64,000 nucleotides of DNA from Candidatus Hodarchaeaceae archaeon (GCA_030018135.1 JASEGJ010000004.1:1-64000); one strand, 5' to 3'; shown: positions 33,730-42,761, numbered from the stretch's first letter. The notes: generated from the sequence alone by a model not told the origin. Numbers and translations are program-made.

Positions 33730-34608
33730 ATGAAAAGATACGCGCTATTCTTGGGATGTTTAATCCCCCAGCGAATTCCCAGCGTTGAACTGGCGGCAAG
33801 GAGGGTGTTCGAGAGGCTGAACATCGAGGCGGTCGATCTCGAGGGTTACACCTGTTGCCCAGACCCCATAGTGGCGCGCTTGATGGACAGGAAAATGTGG
33901 CTGGCTTATTCCGCTAGAAATTTAAGCTTGGCTGAGCAGCATGGGCTCGACCTTATGACGCTTTGCAATGGCTGCTTTGAGACACTTTTCGAGGCGAATG
34001 AAATCATGAAGCGAGAGCCACAAACTAAGCGGGAGATCAATGAACTGCTCGCTCAGGCAGGGAAAAAATATGAAGGTAGGGTAAACGTCAAGCACGTAGT
34101 TGAGGTGCTCCACGAGGAGGTCGGAGTGGGGCAGATAAAAAAGCTCGTGGAGAGGCCGATGAAGTTGAAGCTCGCGGTTCATCCGGGTTGCCATTTGTTT
34201 AGGGAGGTCGAGGGCGGCGACATCTGGAGGAAGCCGAGGGAACTTGATGAGTTGGTACTAGCCACCGGTGCGAAGGTTGTCCATTGTAAGCTTGACCGCC
34301 TGTGTTGCGGTTTCCCAATGATGCAGGCCAACGAGGAGCTTGCGTTAAAGCAAAACCTGTCGCTGAAGTTGGCCTGCTATCGTCATTTAGCCGTCGATGG
34401 AATCGTTGTGCCATGCCCGACCTGTGGCATCCAGTTTGAAACGGGTCAGGTGTTGCTCCGAAAGTACGGCGCGCGATACGACATCCCATGCCTGCATGTA
34501 GTTGAGCTTTTAGCGCTCGCCCTCGGAGTTCCGGCTGACGAACTCGCGCTGGACCTCCACCGCAGCCCGGTTCCGCTGCTTGTGCAGAAGGTGTTGACGG
34601 ATGTCTAA
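33730..34608 (+). CDS. HdrB-like subunit (two CCG domains)
   Basis: 292 residues of the heterodisulfide reductase subunit B/CCG family. The first domain has C10, C42-C43 and C79-x2-C82. The second has HPGCH near 150, RLCCGFP near 190 and PCPTC near 229. In HdrB these bind two noncubane [4Fe-4S] clusters that cleave a heterodisulfide. The first domain reads CCP rather than CCG but keeps its cysteines. Its placement between NuoC-like and NuoD-like genes, with an 8-nt overlap into the latter, marks it as a true subunit of the complex. The substrate is unknown. Confidence 0.9.
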   Translation: MKRYALFLGCLIPQRIPSVELAARRVFERLNIEAVDLEGYTCCPDPIVARLMDRKMWLAYSARNLSLAEQHGLDLMTLCNGCFETLFEANEIMKREPQTKREINELLAQAGKKYEGRVNVKHVVEVLHEEVGVGQIKKLVERPMKLKLAVHPGCHLFREVEGGDIWRKPRELDELVLATGAKVVHCKLDRLCCGFPMMQANEELALKQNLSLKLACYRHLAVDGIVVPCPTCGIQFETGQVLLRKYGARYDIPCLHVVELLALALGVPADELALDLHRSPVPLLVQKVLTDV

Positions 34609-35725
34609 AGTGATCGTCGGCCCTTATCACCCCGCGCTCCTCGAGCCTGAACTCTACGAAGTCACGGTGCGGGAAAACAAAATTGTGGATGTCAGCATCA
34701 GGCAGGGCTACACGCACCGAGGCATAGAAAAGCTGATGGAAACAAAAAGTTTTCATCAAAATGTCTTCGTATGTGAGCGCATCTGCGGCTTCTGCTCGCA
34801 CGCCCATACGTGCTGTTACTGCCAAGCGGTCGAGGAGCTCTTTGGCATCGAGATCCCAGAAAGGGCAAGTTACATTCGCACGCTGATCTTCGAGCTTGAG
34901 CGCTTGCACAGTCACTACCTTTGGTTGGCGTTGTTCTTTCACACGCTCCACGACAAAGAGCAATTCATAAGGATCGTCGATGCGCGCGAGCGGCTCATGG
35001 ACCTTTTCGAGCCCATATGCGGCAATCGAGTTCATTACGCGATAAATGCGATAGGTGGTGTTAGAAGAGACGTAACTCAGGCGGCAGTGGGCCAAGTTGA
35101 AAAAGTCTTGAACGAATTGGAGGCCCTTTCCGAAAACACCTTGCTTGCCTTAGAAAAAAATGCGCCGAAGCTCTCCGGCTTGGGTCCGCTGTCCAGAGAA
35201 AAAGCCTTGAATTTTGGCGCCGTCGGGCCTGTTCTGCGTGCATCTGGTGTGAAGTCCGACATAAGAAGGGACGATCCGTATGCGGCTTACGATGAGGTCG
35301 ACTTTGAGGTGATAACGGAGAATGGTTGCGATGTCTTGGCAAGGGCGCTCGTTAGGGCGATGGAGACCTATGAGAGCATGAAAATCATTCGACAACTGCT
35401 CAGCGGCCTACCCCTGGGGGAGATCAAAAAAGAGGTGGGCAAGCCGCCGGTGAGGGAGGAGACGAGCAGGGTGGAAGCGCCCAGGGGCGAACTGATTTAT
35501 TATGTTCGGTCGGATGGAACGAATATTCCCCGACGGGTTAAACTAAGGCCCCCAACCTATGCGAACGATCGCGCGGTAATCGAGATGCTTCAGGGACAAA
35601 AACTTGGCGACCTTCCAATAATACTAGAGAGCCTCGATCGCTGCATCTCCTGCACTAACCGTTTAACTATCATCGACGAAAGGACCGGAAGTAAAAAACA
35701 GGTAAAGCTGACCGACCTTGGGTGA
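34601..35725 (+). CDS. [NiFe]-hydrogenase large subunit, group 4-like (NuoD-related)
   Basis: 374 residues resembling the large subunit of Ech/Hyc-type hydrogenases and NuoD. The L1 motif RICGFCSHAH (C62, C65) and L2 motif DRCISCTNR (C348, C351) keep all four cysteines that bind the NiFe centre. That argues for a hydrogenase rather than a complex I subunit. L2 deviates in reading DRC instead of DPC. No C-terminal extension for protease processing follows L2 beyond about 23 residues, ending KLTDLG. It overlaps the HdrB-like gene by 8 nt and the small-subunit gene by 8 nt. Confidence 0.9.
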   Translation: MSKVIVGPYHPALLEPELYEVTVRENKIVDVSIRQGYTHRGIEKLMETKSFHQNVFVCERICGFCSHAHTCCYCQAVEELFGIEIPERASYIRTLIFELERLHSHYLWLALFFHTLHDKEQFIRIVDARERLMDLFEPICGNRVHYAINAIGGVRRDVTQAAVGQVEKVLNELEALSENTLLALEKNAPKLSGLGPLSREKALNFGAVGPVLRASGVKSDIRRDDPYAAYDEVDFEVITENGCDVLARALVRAMETYESMKIIRQLLSGLPLGEIKKEVGKPPVREETSRVEAPRGELIYYVRSDGTNIPRRVKLRPPTYANDRAVIEMLQGQKLGDLPIILESLDRCISCTNRLTIIDERTGSKKQVKLTDLG

Positions 35726-36602
35726 AAAATTGGGGGAAGTCAACATTTATCGGCTGGATGTCGGTTCGTGCAATGGCTGCGATATTGAGGTGTTCAGTGC
35801 CTTGGCCACGAGATTTGGGCTGGAGAAGTTGGGGGTAAAGCTCGTCGATGACCCAAGCGAGGCCAACGTGCTCATAATTACGGGAGTGCCGACGATCAAG
35901 ATGCACGAGGTTCTCAAGGAGGTGCGCGGGAAGCTGAAGTCACCGAAGCTCGCCATCTCCGTGGGTGCATGCGCCCTTTCAGGTGAGGCGTTTGAGGGAT
36001 CTTACAGCGTCGATGGGATGGTGGACGATATAATTCACGTGGATGCATACGTACCTGGTTGCCCACCGAGCCCGCAGGCCATCGTCGAAGCGCTCGCCAA
36101 CGTGCTCGAGCTCGGGCCGAGGGCTTCGGAGGCGCCCAGCGGCTTTAGGGGGATGCCCCAGCTCGACGCTGAAAAATGTACGGCTTGTGGCGCATGCGCG
36201 CAGGTATGCCCAACGGGAGCAATAGAGCTTGCCGACGAAGATAGCGAACGGGTAGTGAAGTTCAAATATGAAAAATGCATCTCCTGTGCTTTCTGTGAGG
36301 AGGTCTGCCCAGAGGAGGCCATAAGCATATCCGCCGAACGCCCGTCATTAACCAAGAATAGGAAGGCGATCGGGATAAGCGGTAGAATGGGACTCCAGCG
36401 ATGTTCAGTTTGCGGAAAACCCTTCGCGCCGACCAGCCAGCTTCAGAGGGCTGCGGATAGGATAGTGGAGGATGTCAAGGAATTTCAGGCATATCGCGAC
36501 CTGATTGCTCAAGCCATGGGCTTGTGTCAAAACTGCAGGATGCTTCCCGAAAACATAAGGAAGGCGAAAATCCTGTTGTTTAAGCTTGACCGGGCTGTCT
36601 AA
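35718..36602 (+). CDS. [NiFe]-hydrogenase small subunit fused to a 2x[4Fe-4S] ferredoxin
   Basis: 294 residues. Residues 1-140 are a NuoB/EchC-type small subunit with C18, C21, SVGACALSG near 94 and VPGCPP near 123, binding the proximal cluster. Residues 150-205 are a NuoI/EchF-like ferredoxin (CTACGACAQVCP and CISCAFCEEVCP). The tail holds CSVCGKPF and CQNCRML pairs, a possible zinc or extra cluster site as in HycF-type proteins. Such a small subunit-ferredoxin fusion would shorten the electron path. It is the last gene of the operon. Its 3' end overlaps the convergent gene by 4 nt. Confidence 0.9.
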   Translation: MGEKLGEVNIYRLDVGSCNGCDIEVFSALATRFGLEKLGVKLVDDPSEANVLIITGVPTIKMHEVLKEVRGKLKSPKLAISVGACALSGEAFEGSYSVDGMVDDIIHVDAYVPGCPPSPQAIVEALANVLELGPRASEAPSGFRGMPQLDAEKCTACGACAQVCPTGAIELADEDSERVVKFKYEKCISCAFCEEVCPEEAISISAERPSLTKNRKAIGISGRMGLQRCSVCGKPFAPTSQLQRAADRIVEDVKEFQAYRDLIAQAMGLCQNCRMLPENIRKAKILLFKLDRAV

Positions 36603-36865
36603 AGGATTTTATAGACGAGGTCCCCCTCGCGCGCGCGTTGGTCGACCTTCAAACCGATCGACTGTCCAGCTTTGGCGACCTCCACATCCTCATGCTCGAT
36701 CTGCATCGAGTTCACTACTTGCTGGAAATTTGTGGTCGTACCCTCTATGGATACTCTATCACCTACCCTCAGCTCATCGCTCAGCTCCACGACCGCCACG
36801 CCAATCTTCGTAAAGTAGTGGGTGACCTTCCCAACAGGTTTCTTCTCAATGGGTATTTCTTCCAT
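36599..36865 (-). CDS. EF-Tu domain 2-like small translation-related protein
   Basis: An 88-residue single beta-barrel domain: KKPVGKVTHYFTKIGVAVVE, the LRVGDRVSIEG segment near 33, and VAKAGQSIGLKVD near 63, all as in domain 2 of translational GTPases. Stand-alone copies are common in archaea and carry no GTPase. They may bind RNA, or partner with U32 peptidases, but no function is established. GAGGTGA lies directly before the ATG. Confidence 0.85.
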   Translation of the reverse strand: MEEIPIEKKPVGKVTHYFTKIGVAVVELSDELRVGDRVSIEGTTTNFQQVVNSMQIEHEDVEVAKAGQSIGLKVDQRAREGDLVYKIL

Positions 36866-37224
36866 TCACCTCACCAGATTAGGGTGGGTTTCTCCCAATT
36901 TATGCCTTTTTCTTTTGGCGGACCAGCGCAATTTCATGCGTCTAAAGACGAATTTTCCATGCGCGCGATGCAGACTTCGGCGATGAATGTAGGCGAAAAG
37001 GTCTTGGCCACCGAGAAAGTAATACATGCCCTTCCCGTGAACCCTGACGAGGTTCCTCAACGTGTTTGTGATTCTAAAAAGTTTGAGCTGGCGTGGGAAC
37101 GATTTAATTCTAGCCGGGAGCCCTTTCGCGAGGGAGGGTCAGGGGCGTATAACCTTCGGCCACCTCCCTCCCCACGCCATTTGCTGCCGCTGTCGTGATT
37201 ACCCGGCTCTAACCTCGGCAAGGA
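36866..37224. other. Intergenic region without a supported gene
   Basis: Both strands carry open frames here but none has a ribosome-binding site or recognisable similarity. A long imperfect inverted repeat, GAGGGAGGGT near 37130 with ACCTCCCTCCC near 37166, could form a stem and may be a terminator or RNA structure. The left part presumably contains the promoter of the EF-Tu domain 2-like gene. Confidence 0.5.
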
Positions 37225-37545
37225 TCAGCGCTTTTCGCTTGTGCCCACGATTCCTAGGCGGCACCCCATGCGACGGCCCAACTCCGGGTACGCTTTGGCT
37301 ATACCGAGAGTTATCCCCCAGCCACTGAAGATAGCAGCGGTAATCGTTGCCCCCAGAAGCAAGTCCATGAGCGGCGCCTCCCCGATTAGGAAGAGTTCTC
37401 CATGCCAAAGGTGGTCCACTACCCCGAACAGTGCGCCCCCGTAGAGTAGTAGGTTGAGCCACCAGCCTGCGGGCCCACTTCGCCGGGCCCCCCAAACGAT
37501 GGACGTAATTATAGCTGCCGCCAAGGGTACGGTGTAACAAACCAT
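37225..37545 (-). CDS. Small membrane protein with three helices
   Basis: A 106-residue protein with hydrophobic segments at about 4-20, 26-46 and 58-82 and a short basic C-terminus. GGAGGT lies 7 nt before the ATG, which supports the start. The composition (WWLNLLLYGGALFGVVDHLWHGELFL) suggests a small integral membrane protein of the kind seen in many archaea. The function is unknown. Confidence 0.75.
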   Translation of the reverse strand: MVCYTVPLAAAIITSIVWGARRSGPAGWWLNLLLYGGALFGVVDHLWHGELFLIGEAPLMDLLLGATITAAIFSGWGITLGIAKAYPELGRRMGCRLGIVGTSEKR

Positions 37546-37707
37546 TTTTTTAACCTCCGCAATAGTAATATTTTTTGATATATAAATATTATCAAATTGC
37601 AGGGCCCGAGAAAATTAAGAAGTTATCGCACCGTTTTAAAGGCGGTTTTTTACCTCGACAAAGCATAAATGCCCGAATTTTCAAGTCCACTCGGAGCTGG
37701 TGCTGTC

Positions 37708-38112
37708 ATGTCTTCAAAGATAACGCGCGTGAGTTTGACCTTGCCGCAGGGGTTGCTCGATGAACTCGATCGCATGCTCGAGGCCCAACGATATGCAAGC
37801 CGCTCGGAGGCGTTTAGGGATGCCATCCGTGATTTCTTGGCGAACTATCGGTGGCGGAGCGAACTCAAGGGCGAACAACTGGGGGCCATCCTCGTGCTTT
37901 ACGAGCATGATGTGCGAGGATTGATGGACGAGCTCATGGACATCCAACACGAGCACTCGAGCGTAATAAGCGCCGTCCAGCACTTACACATCGACGCCAA
38001 AAATTGCTTGGAGGTCCTCATCGTGAAAGGGGCGGCGGGGAAAATTCGCAGTCTGATCGATCGTATCGGCGCCACGCGGGGGGTCAAGCAGGCCAAGTTG
38101 GTGGTGGTGTAG
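37708..38112 (+). CDS. nikR: Nickel-responsive regulator NikR
   Basis: 134 residues: an N-terminal ribbon-helix-helix (ITRVSLTLPQGLLDELDRML, RSEAFRDAIRDFL) and a C-terminal ACT-like nickel domain with H92, H94 and C100 (QHLHIDAKNC) plus HEH near 81-83, the square-planar Ni site. The protein represses nickel uptake genes when nickel is plentiful. ATG 37708 is the family start; longer frames add unrelated residues. It lies 1.1 kb after the [NiFe]-hydrogenase-like operon, consistent with nickel demand. The HD-domain gene follows 1 nt later. Confidence 0.94.
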   Translation: MSSKITRVSLTLPQGLLDELDRMLEAQRYASRSEAFRDAIRDFLANYRWRSELKGEQLGAILVLYEHDVRGLMDELMDIQHEHSSVISAVQHLHIDAKNCLEVLIVKGAAGKIRSLIDRIGATRGVKQAKLVVV

Positions 38113-38113
38113 G

Positions 38114-38704
38114 ATGGAGCTGAGCGAACTCTTGGAGAGGCTCAACAACCTCAAGCGCATGCCACGGACGGGTTGGCTGTTATGCAACGTGCCACTAAAC
38201 GAGGCCGAAGATGTTGCACAGCACACATTCGAGGTAGCGGCGCTTACGTTTTTGCTCTCGGAGGAGCTAAGGCGTCGGGGCCAGAAGTTCAATGCCGAGC
38301 GAGCGCTAGGCATGGCGATCGTACACGACTGGGCGGAAGCCACGGTCGCGGATTTCCCCTACACCGCTTTGAAGTATTTGGGGCCCAAAGGCGCGAAGGA
38401 GCGCATGGAGGGCCAGGCGATGGAGGACCTCCTCGCTGGCCTGCCGGGCGAGGGGAAATGCATGGAGCTATGGCAGGAGTACGCGGAGAAGCGCAGCCTT
38501 GAGGCGAAAATCGTGCACGCCGCCGACTATTTGTCCATGCTGATTCAAGCGATCAAGTATCGGGAGCGAGGAAATCGCTCGAAAGAGTTGGACGAGCTCT
38601 GGCGCGCTGTCCATGCTGACATCGAGCCCTACGCGGCTGAAATCGAGGTGGTCAAGGAGCTGGTGGAAGAGCTGGACGGGCGCTACTCTGAGTTCTCACC
38701 TTAA
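38114..38704 (+). CDS. HD-domain phosphohydrolase (YfbR-like)
   Basis: 196 residues of the YfbR/HDDC2 family: EDVAQHTFEVA near 32 with the first His, VHDWAEATVADFPY near 67 with the HD pair and following Glu, and HAADYLSM near 137 with the last Asp. Such enzymes remove phosphate from deoxynucleoside 5'-monophosphates in a metal-dependent way. The exact substrate is inferred from the family. It is almost contiguous with nikR (one base between stop and start), so co-transcription is likely. Confidence 0.9.
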   Translation: MELSELLERLNNLKRMPRTGWLLCNVPLNEAEDVAQHTFEVAALTFLLSEELRRRGQKFNAERALGMAIVHDWAEATVADFPYTALKYLGPKGAKERMEGQAMEDLLAGLPGEGKCMELWQEYAEKRSLEAKIVHAADYLSMLIQAIKYRERGNRSKELDELWRAVHADIEPYAAEIEVVKELVEELDGRYSEFSP

Positions 38705-38750
38705 ACGTCTGAGATAACCATCTAGCTCGGGAAAATTGTAGAAACTAGAT

Positions 38751-40760
38751 TTAGGTTAAGCCAGCTTCTACGTAGCCGACCTTCGCCTTGAGTTCCTCCA
38801 CGATTTCTGGGTTCATGAGCGTCGTTACATCGCCTATTGGCTCGCCCTTCATCAAACTTTTTAAAATCCGCCGCATGATCTTCCCGCTCCTCGTCTTCGG
38901 GAGGTCCGGCACAAAGAAGAGATTTTCGGGCTTGGCGGTGGGCCCTATGGCCTTGGTCACCCTAGCGATTATCTCCTTCGCGAGTTCCTCGGACGGCTGC
39001 CGGCCCTTTCGGAGTATCACGAACGCGACGGGGACCTCGCCCTTTATCTCATGGGGAGCAGGAACTACTGCCACCTCAGCCACTGCCTCGTGCTCGGTCA
39101 GCGCCGTTTCGACCTCAGCCGTCGCGAGCCTGTGCCCCGCGACCTTCATCACGTCGTCCTCCCTGCCACCCAGCCTGATGTTGTGCATCTCATCCCATAC
39201 CCTGGCCCCATCGTGGGTGTAGTAAATTTCTTCGCCGTACCTGCTGAAGTAGAGCTCCTTGTACCTCTCAGGGTCCTTGTAGATACCTCTCAGCATGCCC
39301 GGCGCAAATGGGCTCAGCTGGACCAAACTTCCCGACCCACCGACACCCACCTTGTTGCCATTCTCATCTAGGACTGCGTGTCTCATACCCGGGAAGCTCC
39401 TTCCCGCGACGGTCGGGATGAATGGGCCTATACCCGGCAGGGAGTTGATCAGGGTGCCGCCGGTCTCCGTCTGCCACCAGGTGTCGATGATCGGGCACCT
39501 CCCTCCTCCGATGTTGTGGAAGTACCAGAGCCAAGCCTCTCGATCGATGGGCTCGCCGACCGTGCCTAATATCCGGAGGCTGCTCAGGTCGTGCTTTCTC
39601 GGCCATTCCTCGCCACACTTCACAAACATCCTTATCGCAGTGGGCGCGGTGTAAAATATCGTCACGCCGTATTTTTCGACTATATCCCACCACCTGTCCG
39701 GCTCCGGGTAATCCGGGGCGCCCTCGTAGATGAGCATGGTCGCGCCCAACAGGAGGGGGCCGTAGCAGGAGTAGGTATGCCCGGTGATCCAGCCGATGTC
39801 CGCGGTGCACCAAAAGAGGTCGTCGTCGTGAATGTCGAAGTCCCACTTCGATGTCCAATAGGCTTGCGTCAGGTACCCCCCGGTGGTGTGGACCACGCCC
39901 TTCGGCTTGCCAGTGGTGCCGCTGGTATAAAGGATGAACAGGATATCCTCGCTATCCATAGCCTCCGGCTCGCAATGGGCATCGGCGTCCTCCATCAACT
40001 CGTGCCACCAATGGTCCCTGCCCTCGACTATGTCGACATCGAGGCCCGCCCTCCTGACGACCACGACATCCTTTACGGGGGTCCCCTCGACCCCCTTGTC
40101 GGCCTCGGCCTTGAGGTTGAGTACCTTGCCCCGCCGGTAGTAGCCGTCGGCCGTGATGAGCACCTTGGCTTCGGCATCCTTCAACCTGGACCTCAAGGAA
40201 TCGGCACTGAACGCGGAAAATACCACGCTGTGTGCAGCCCCTATGCGGGCGCATGCGAGCATTGCGATTTGAACCTCAGGCATCATGGGCAGGTAGATGC
40301 CGACCCTGTCCCCCCTTTTTACGCCTAGGGACTTCAAGACGTTGGCGAACTTATCGACCTCCCGATAAAGATCATAATAGGTCAACACCCTAGCTGGCTC
40401 ATCGATCGGCTCGGGCTCCCATATAATCGCCGCCTTGTACCTCCTCCCGGTTTTTATGTGCCGATCGACGGCGTTGTAGGAGGCGTTTATCCTGCCCCCG
40501 ACGAACCACTTGAAGTAAGGCGGGTTTCGCTCGTAGGTCCTATCCCATTCCTTGAACCAATGTAGCCCCTCTCGAGCGCGGTTGGCCCAAAATGCGGTTG
40601 GATCCTTATCGGCTTGCTCGTATATCGATTCATCGCTCACCCAGGCCATCTTTTTGAGCTCCTCGGATGGCCACCATACCTCCTTTTGCTTTGGGTCCTC
40701 CAGGACCCATTTGACCGACGCTGTGACCTTTTCGGATTTTTGTTCCACGATGATCCCCAA
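38751..40760 (-). CDS. acs: Acetyl-CoA synthetase, AMP-forming
   Basis: 669 residues, the normal length. The adenylation motif [19 protein letters not shown] lies near 278, TWWQTETGG near 425, [16 protein letters not shown] near 530, and the acetylatable lysine in SGKIMRRIL near 637. It activates acetate to acetyl-CoA with ATP in the cytoplasm. Related acyl-CoA ligases cannot be excluded, but the overall match is to Acs. The promoter region shared with the PH-domain gene holds repeated TGACCG sites. Confidence 0.95.
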   Translation of the reverse strand: MGIIVEQKSEKVTASVKWVLEDPKQKEVWWPSEELKKMAWVSDESIYEQADKDPTAFWANRAREGLHWFKEWDRTYERNPPYFKWFVGGRINASYNAVDRHIKTGRRYKAAIIWEPEPIDEPARVLTYYDLYREVDKFANVLKSLGVKRGDRVGIYLPMMPEVQIAMLACARIGAAHSVVFSAFSADSLRSRLKDAEAKVLITADGYYRRGKVLNLKAEADKGVEGTPVKDVVVVRRAGLDVDIVEGRDHWWHELMEDADAHCEPEAMDSEDILFILYTSGTTGKPKGVVHTTGGYLTQAYWTSKWDFDIHDDDLFWCTADIGWITGHTYSCYGPLLLGATMLIYEGAPDYPEPDRWWDIVEKYGVTIFYTAPTAIRMFVKCGEEWPRKHDLSSLRILGTVGEPIDREAWLWYFHNIGGGRCPIIDTWWQTETGGTLINSLPGIGPFIPTVAGRSFPGMRHAVLDENGNKVGVGGSGSLVQLSPFAPGMLRGIYKDPERYKELYFSRYGEEIYYTHDGARVWDEMHNIRLGGREDDVMKVAGHRLATAEVETALTEHEAVAEVAVVPAPHEIKGEVPVAFVILRKGRQPSEELAKEIIARVTKAIGPTAKPENLFFVPDLPKTRSGKIMRRILKSLMKGEPIGDVTTLMNPEIVEELKAKVGYVEAGLT

Positions 40761-40818
40761 ATGTCAACTCATTAGCCTCACTTATTAAGCTTAAAAAACC
40801 CTTTCGCTTTTTTGTTTT

Positions 40819-40896
40819 TTGACCGTAACAGAAAGTATGCCGGCTCAATAGCGTGGTAAGTATACTTATCAAGGATTGACCGTCAATGACCGGTCA
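40819..40896. promoter_or_regulatory. Cluster of TGACCG half-sites and palindromes between acs and PH-domain gene
   Basis: TTGACCGT at 40819-40826, the odd palindrome TTGACCGTCAA at 40876-40886 and the perfect palindrome TGACCGGTCA at 40887-40896 share a TGACCG core. A separate perfect palindrome, TAAGTATACTTA, is at 40857-40868. They lie upstream of both divergent genes, where an operator would be expected. Confidence 0.5.
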
Positions 40897-40959
40897 GTTA
40901 AGTTAAAATAGGGATCGGCGGGGAAATTAAATGGGTGTCGGCTTAATAGGTGGGTCTGG

Positions 40960-41567
40960 ATGAAGGTTGGTGAGAGGTTCGCGCCTCACCCGAACTTGAA
41001 AAAAGTCTATTTTACTTATCTCGGGCTCGCAGCGATCGCCCCGTTGATCGCGACCCTGTTACCGATTTGGGCGGTGCCCACCTTTCGCCCTGAGGCGTGG
41101 CAGGCGGCTGGAGCCTACCTCTTCATCCCGTTGGCCATCGTGCTCGCGGTCCTTTGTTTCGTGGCCTATTGGATCGGGAGGTACTACCGCTCGATCTCCT
41201 TCACGCTCCGGAAAGATGAGGTGGTGGTTGAACGAGGGGTTTGGTGGAGGATGAGGCACACCCTCCCATACGCGCGCGTGATGTCCGTTGACATCATCCA
41301 AGGGCCGGTTTCAAGGCATTTTGGTGTTGGCTCCGTGCACGTGTATACGGCGGGGTACACGGGTCCGAAGGGCGGGACCGCGGGTCCCGGCGGCAGAGGT
41401 GCGGAGGCTGTATCTGGGGCGTGCCGAACTTCGTGAAGATGAGAGACGCGATCCTCGGGTTCGCGAAGGGGAGACCCCTTTTTGGGGCGCCCGGGGTTGC
41501 GGCACCCGACATCGGCCAGGAGATCCTGAAAGAGCTGAGAAAGATACGGAAGGTGGTGGAGAAGTAA
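40960..41567 (+). CDS. Membrane PH-like domain protein (DUF304), frame broken once
   Basis: Two membrane helices (about 22-43 and 52-74) are followed by a bacterial PH-like/DUF304 domain: SISFTLRKDEVVVERGVWW, YARVMSVDIIQGP and VHVYTAGYTGPKGGTAGPGG. The first frame ends at 41436 with unrelated residues. In another frame, family sequence continues from about 41411 (IWGVPNFVKMRDAILGF onward) to a stop at 41565-41567. One missing base near 41401-41412 explains this. The restored protein is about 202 residues. The function of these archaeal proteins is unknown. Confidence 0.75.
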
Positions 41568-41635
41568 CATTCATCGCTTTAACATCCTTTTGCCAATCAC
41601 TGCGCCTATCCCGCTTTGTTCTTGCAAAAATCCTT

Positions 41636-42031
41636 TCAAGGCTTGTCCTCCTTATTCCTTAATCCATCGAGGCCCCGCTTGTTTAAGATTTGTTTAATTT
41701 CCTCGTCGCCGATAGGTGGGGGCATCGGGGGTGGGGCAGGTTTGATCAACCTCATCTTGCAGCGGCTGACAACCCAACTTAAGGGGAGCATATACGCAAG
41801 CACCGATGCACACATGTAAAGGGGTTGCAAGTTAAACGAGATCGCGGTAAGGATCGATAGGCACGCGATCGCCAGCCCGAGGGACGATGCTAGCTTGAAC
41901 GTGCGTCGAGGGTCGCTGCGATAGAGCAAGAAAAGCCGGCCCCCGAGCCCAAGCAATAGGGTCTGGAAACCGAAGATCACGGAGCCGGAGAGGAGCATGA
42001 AATAGATGACATATGTGGCATCCAAGTTCAC
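41636..42031 (-). CDS. Hypothetical four-helix membrane protein
   Basis: About 131 residues from GTG 42031: hydrophobic segments at about 5-31, 45-65 and 67-90, then a polar C-terminus beginning KPAPPPMPPP and ending in a short helix with EEIKQILNKRG, a possible cytoplasmic SHOCT-like tail. The larger open frame to 42223 would overlap the nth gene and is unlikely. A TATA-like sequence lies upstream. No known family was recognised. Confidence 0.6.
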   Translation of the reverse strand: MNLDATYVIYFMLLSGSVIFGFQTLLLGLGGRLFLLYRSDPRRTFKLASSLGLAIACLSILTAISFNLQPLYMCASVLAYMLPLSWVVSRCKMRLIKPAPPPMPPPIGDEEIKQILNKRGLDGLRNKEDKP

Positions 42032-42083
42032 CGACACCCCAACAGCATGAATATATCGGCCCAAATTTAAGGATGGGGATGCC

Positions 42084-42761
42084 TTGGACGACCGCGAGCG
42101 AATGGTTAAAATCCTCGAACGCTTGAGCGCCGAGTTCGAGCCATGGAAGCAACGAGGCAAGGACCCGTTCGAGATACTCGTGCAAACTGTATTATCCCAG
42201 AACACCAACTGGCGTAACACCAAATTAGCGTTCGATCGCCTGACGAAAAAATTTAGGACGCCGAAGCAGCTCGCTGAGGCTGACGCGCGCGAGATACAAA
42301 AGTTGATAGAGCCTGCCGGCCTTCACCAGATGAAATCCGGGCGGCTGAAACGGATAGCCCAAATCATATGCGATAAAGTCAACGGTGACCTCGGAAGGGT
42401 CATCCGCAAACCCATCGAAGAGGCGCGCGGCGAACTGTTGGCGTTGCCAGGCGTCGGCCATAAAACTGCGGATTGCGTTCTTCTGTTCGCCGCCGGGCGC
42501 GATGTGCTGCCCATCGACACCCACATCTTTAGGGTGGCCGAAAGGCTCGGCTTCACCAGCGCCGGGGATGATTACGAAGCCGTTAAGACGAGGCTCGAGG
42601 GTCTCGTCCCAAGCGGTCGGAGGGGCGAAGCACATATACTGCTGATCCAGCACGGTCGGCGCTATTGCAACGCGCGTGCGCCCCTGTGCAAAGATTGCCC
42701 GATTGGTGATTTGTGCCCGTATAAAAGCTCAAAAGCAAAAATTAGCCGAATAAAGTCGTAA
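42084..42761 (+). CDS. nth: Endonuclease III
   Basis: 225 residues. The helix-hairpin-helix LPGVGHKTADC near 113-123 contains the catalytic lysine, PIDTHIFRVAERL near 137-149 the catalytic Asp, and the C-terminus binds a [4Fe-4S] cluster with spacing C-x6-C-x2-C-x5-C (CNARAPLCKDCPIGDLC). It is a DNA glycosylase/AP lyase for oxidised pyrimidines, or for thymine in G-T mismatches in some archaeal versions. TTG 42084 is the start. It is divergent from the membrane protein gene. Confidence 0.95.
   Translation: MDDRERMVKILERLSAEFEPWKQRGKDPFEILVQTVLSQNTNWRNTKLAFDRLTKKFRTPKQLAEADAREIQKLIEPAGLHQMKSGRLKRIAQIICDKVNGDLGRVIRKPIEEARGELLALPGVGHKTADCVLLFAAGRDVLPIDTHIFRVAERLGFTSAGDDYEAVKTRLEGLVPSGRRGEAHILLIQHGRRYCNARAPLCKDCPIGDLCPYKSSKAKISRIKS

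Noticed and set aside
34199-35095. 298-codon open frame antisense to the hydrogenase large subunit and HdrB genes
   Set aside because: It runs opposite conserved motifs, is low in recognisable content, and is a compositional artefact.
36638-37198. 186-codon plus-strand frame across the EF-Tu domain 2-like gene
   Set aside because: Half of it is antisense to a recognisable gene, and the rest lacks a ribosome-binding site.
39591-40328. 245-codon open frame antisense to acs
   Set aside because: It mirrors conserved Acs motifs on the other strand and has no independent evidence.
41636-42223. Full 195-codon frame for the membrane protein
   Set aside because: The N-terminal part would be antisense to nth and has no membrane or family character; a GTG start at 42031 is preferred.
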